A stretch of DNA of 15,509 nucleotides from assembly GCA_003354055.1 (NCBI GenBank), contig PIVQ01000096.1, forward strand, positions 1-15,509. Reading direction: 5' to 3'. This document shows positions 14,803 through 15,509 of this stretch, one piece after another (position 1 is the stretch's first letter; every line of letters starts with the position of its first letter). The stretch is from Desulfobacteraceae bacterium (GTDB lineage: Bacteria > Desulfobacterota > Desulfobacteria > Desulfobacterales > Desulfobacteraceae). The translations under genes were made by a program, and so were the position numbers. Below the pieces are notes generated by a model, which was not told the origin of the DNA, searched no databases, and saw only the letters and a list, made by a program, of their open reading frames with translations.

Positions 14803-15509
14803 TCAGGCCAGATGTTTATTCAACATTTTTCCCAGGGTATCAATTAAAAAGGGTTTTTCAATGCTTGCCGTAAATCCAAAAGAACGGGGAGAGGCAATGG
14901 CTGAATCTTCGGAATATCCCGACGCAACAAAGACCGGAATATCCGCAGAAAGTTTACGGATCTGCTTCACGGTCTCCTTGCCGCCCATGCCTCCCGGAAT
15001 TGTGAGATCCAGAATCACTGCGGCCAGGGCCTTCCCCGTATCCATCTGCTTTTTAAAAATCTCCAGTGCCCTTCCTCCGTCCCGGGCAGCCATAACGGTA
15101 AATCCCATATCCTCAAGCATCTGGGCCAGCATATCACGAATCATGACTTCATCGTCCATGATGAGTATCCGGCCTTCCCCCTTATAAATAAAGGATTCCT
15201 CTTCCTCCGTGATCCGACCGATCTCACCTGTGGCTGGCAAAAAAACATGAAAGCTGGATCCTTTTTCCAGTTCGGATTCCACAGTGATAATACCGCAGTG
15301 GCGCTTGATAATAGAGTAGGATGTGGCCAGTCCAAGACCGCTCCCGGCCTGTTTTGTGGAAAAAAAAGGATCAAAAACCCGTTTCAAATATTTGGGCGCA
15401 ATACCGGTACCTGTATCTGAGATGGTAATTTTTATATATTTCCCTGGAGCAAGGGAAATATCAGGCATAGACGTTTCCCGGTGCAGATTCTCAGCGGCCA
15501 CTAAGACCG
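14803..15509 (-). CDS. Hybrid histidine kinase, C-terminal part (partial)
   Basis: The frame is open to the window edge, so the GTG at 15501 is internal and the gene continues beyond the window. Numbering from that codon, residues 1-90 are the end of a HATPase_c kinase domain: SDTGTGI (28-34, G1/ATP lid), FDPFFSTK (F box) and GSGLGLAT (G2). After a Glu-rich linker (98-103), a receiver domain (about 111-232) has the acidic pair D116/D117, phospho-acceptor D165 (VILDLTIPGG), S194 (VASGYS) and K216 (IEKPF). It should autophosphorylate and pass phosphate to its own receiver, as in PAS-containing hybrid sensors of deltaproteobacteria; the sensor part is not visible. The stop faces the GlmS-like stop with one base between them. 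The signal is unknown. Confidence 0.92.
   Translation of the reverse strand, partial: VLVAAENLHRETSMPDISLAPGKYIKITISDTGTGIAPKYLKRVFDPFFSTKQAGSGLGLATSYSIIKRHCGIITVESELEKGSSFHVFLPATGEIGRITEEEESFIYKGEGRILIMDDEVMIRDMLAQMLEDMGFTVMAARDGGRALEIFKKQMDTGKALAAVILDLTIPGGMGGKETVKQIRKLSADIPVFVASGYSEDSAIASPRSFGFTASIEKPFLIDTLGKMLNKHLA

Noticed and set aside
15499..15501. GTG at 15501 as the true start of the kinase/receiver gene
   Set aside because: The frame remains open to the window edge and the first residues lie in the middle of a HATPase domain, so the gene is simply cut by the window.

Overview
The window looks like chromosomal DNA of a moderate-GC Gram-negative bacterium. The best guess is a sulfate-reducing deltaproteobacterium (Desulfobacterota, Desulfobacterales-like). 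The reasons are an LptD outer-membrane gene, the holB-ricT-metG gene order (familiar from deltaproteobacteria and Firmicutes), and a hybrid kinase of the style abundant in that group. The taxonomic call is inference. I see no tRNA, rRNA, CRISPR array, transposase or phage gene.

Layout. (1) Positions 1-2415, minus strand: a cysteine synthase / cysteinyl-tRNA synthetase fusion, followed 5 nt later by the start of an unrecognised gene that leaves the window. (2) Positions 2416-2540: a short divergent promoter region. (3) Positions 2541-5299, plus strand: lptD (LPS export to the outer membrane), overlapped by a NusG/RfaH-type elongation factor. (4) Positions 5376-10883, plus strand: an IHF/HU-type protein, holB (clamp loader delta prime), ricT (PSP1/Fe-S protein), metG and a membrane-anchored penicillin-binding transpeptidase. 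ATGA overlaps join lptD/nusG-like, holB/ricT and ricT/metG. (5) Positions 10920-11043: a 124-nt imperfect palindrome able to form a long RNA hairpin. (6) Positions 11082-14801: a 1239-residue GlmS-like protein about twice the normal size. (7) Positions 14803-15509, minus strand: the C-terminal end of a hybrid histidine kinase, converging on the GlmS-like gene with a 1-nt gap.

Most genes serve core functions: envelope assembly (lptD, the PBP, possibly the GlmS-like enzyme), replication (holB), nucleoid structure (HU/IHF) and translation (metG). Three things stand out. The first is the cysteine synthase-CysRS fusion, whose synthetase half keeps its zinc site but has lost the KMSKS loop and altered HIGH. 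The second is the giant GlmS-like protein, which keeps nearly every catalytic residue but splits them with large insertions and places the catalytic Cys about 50 residues in. The third is the palindromic element, whose arm differences are mostly G-U wobbles in the plus-strand RNA.
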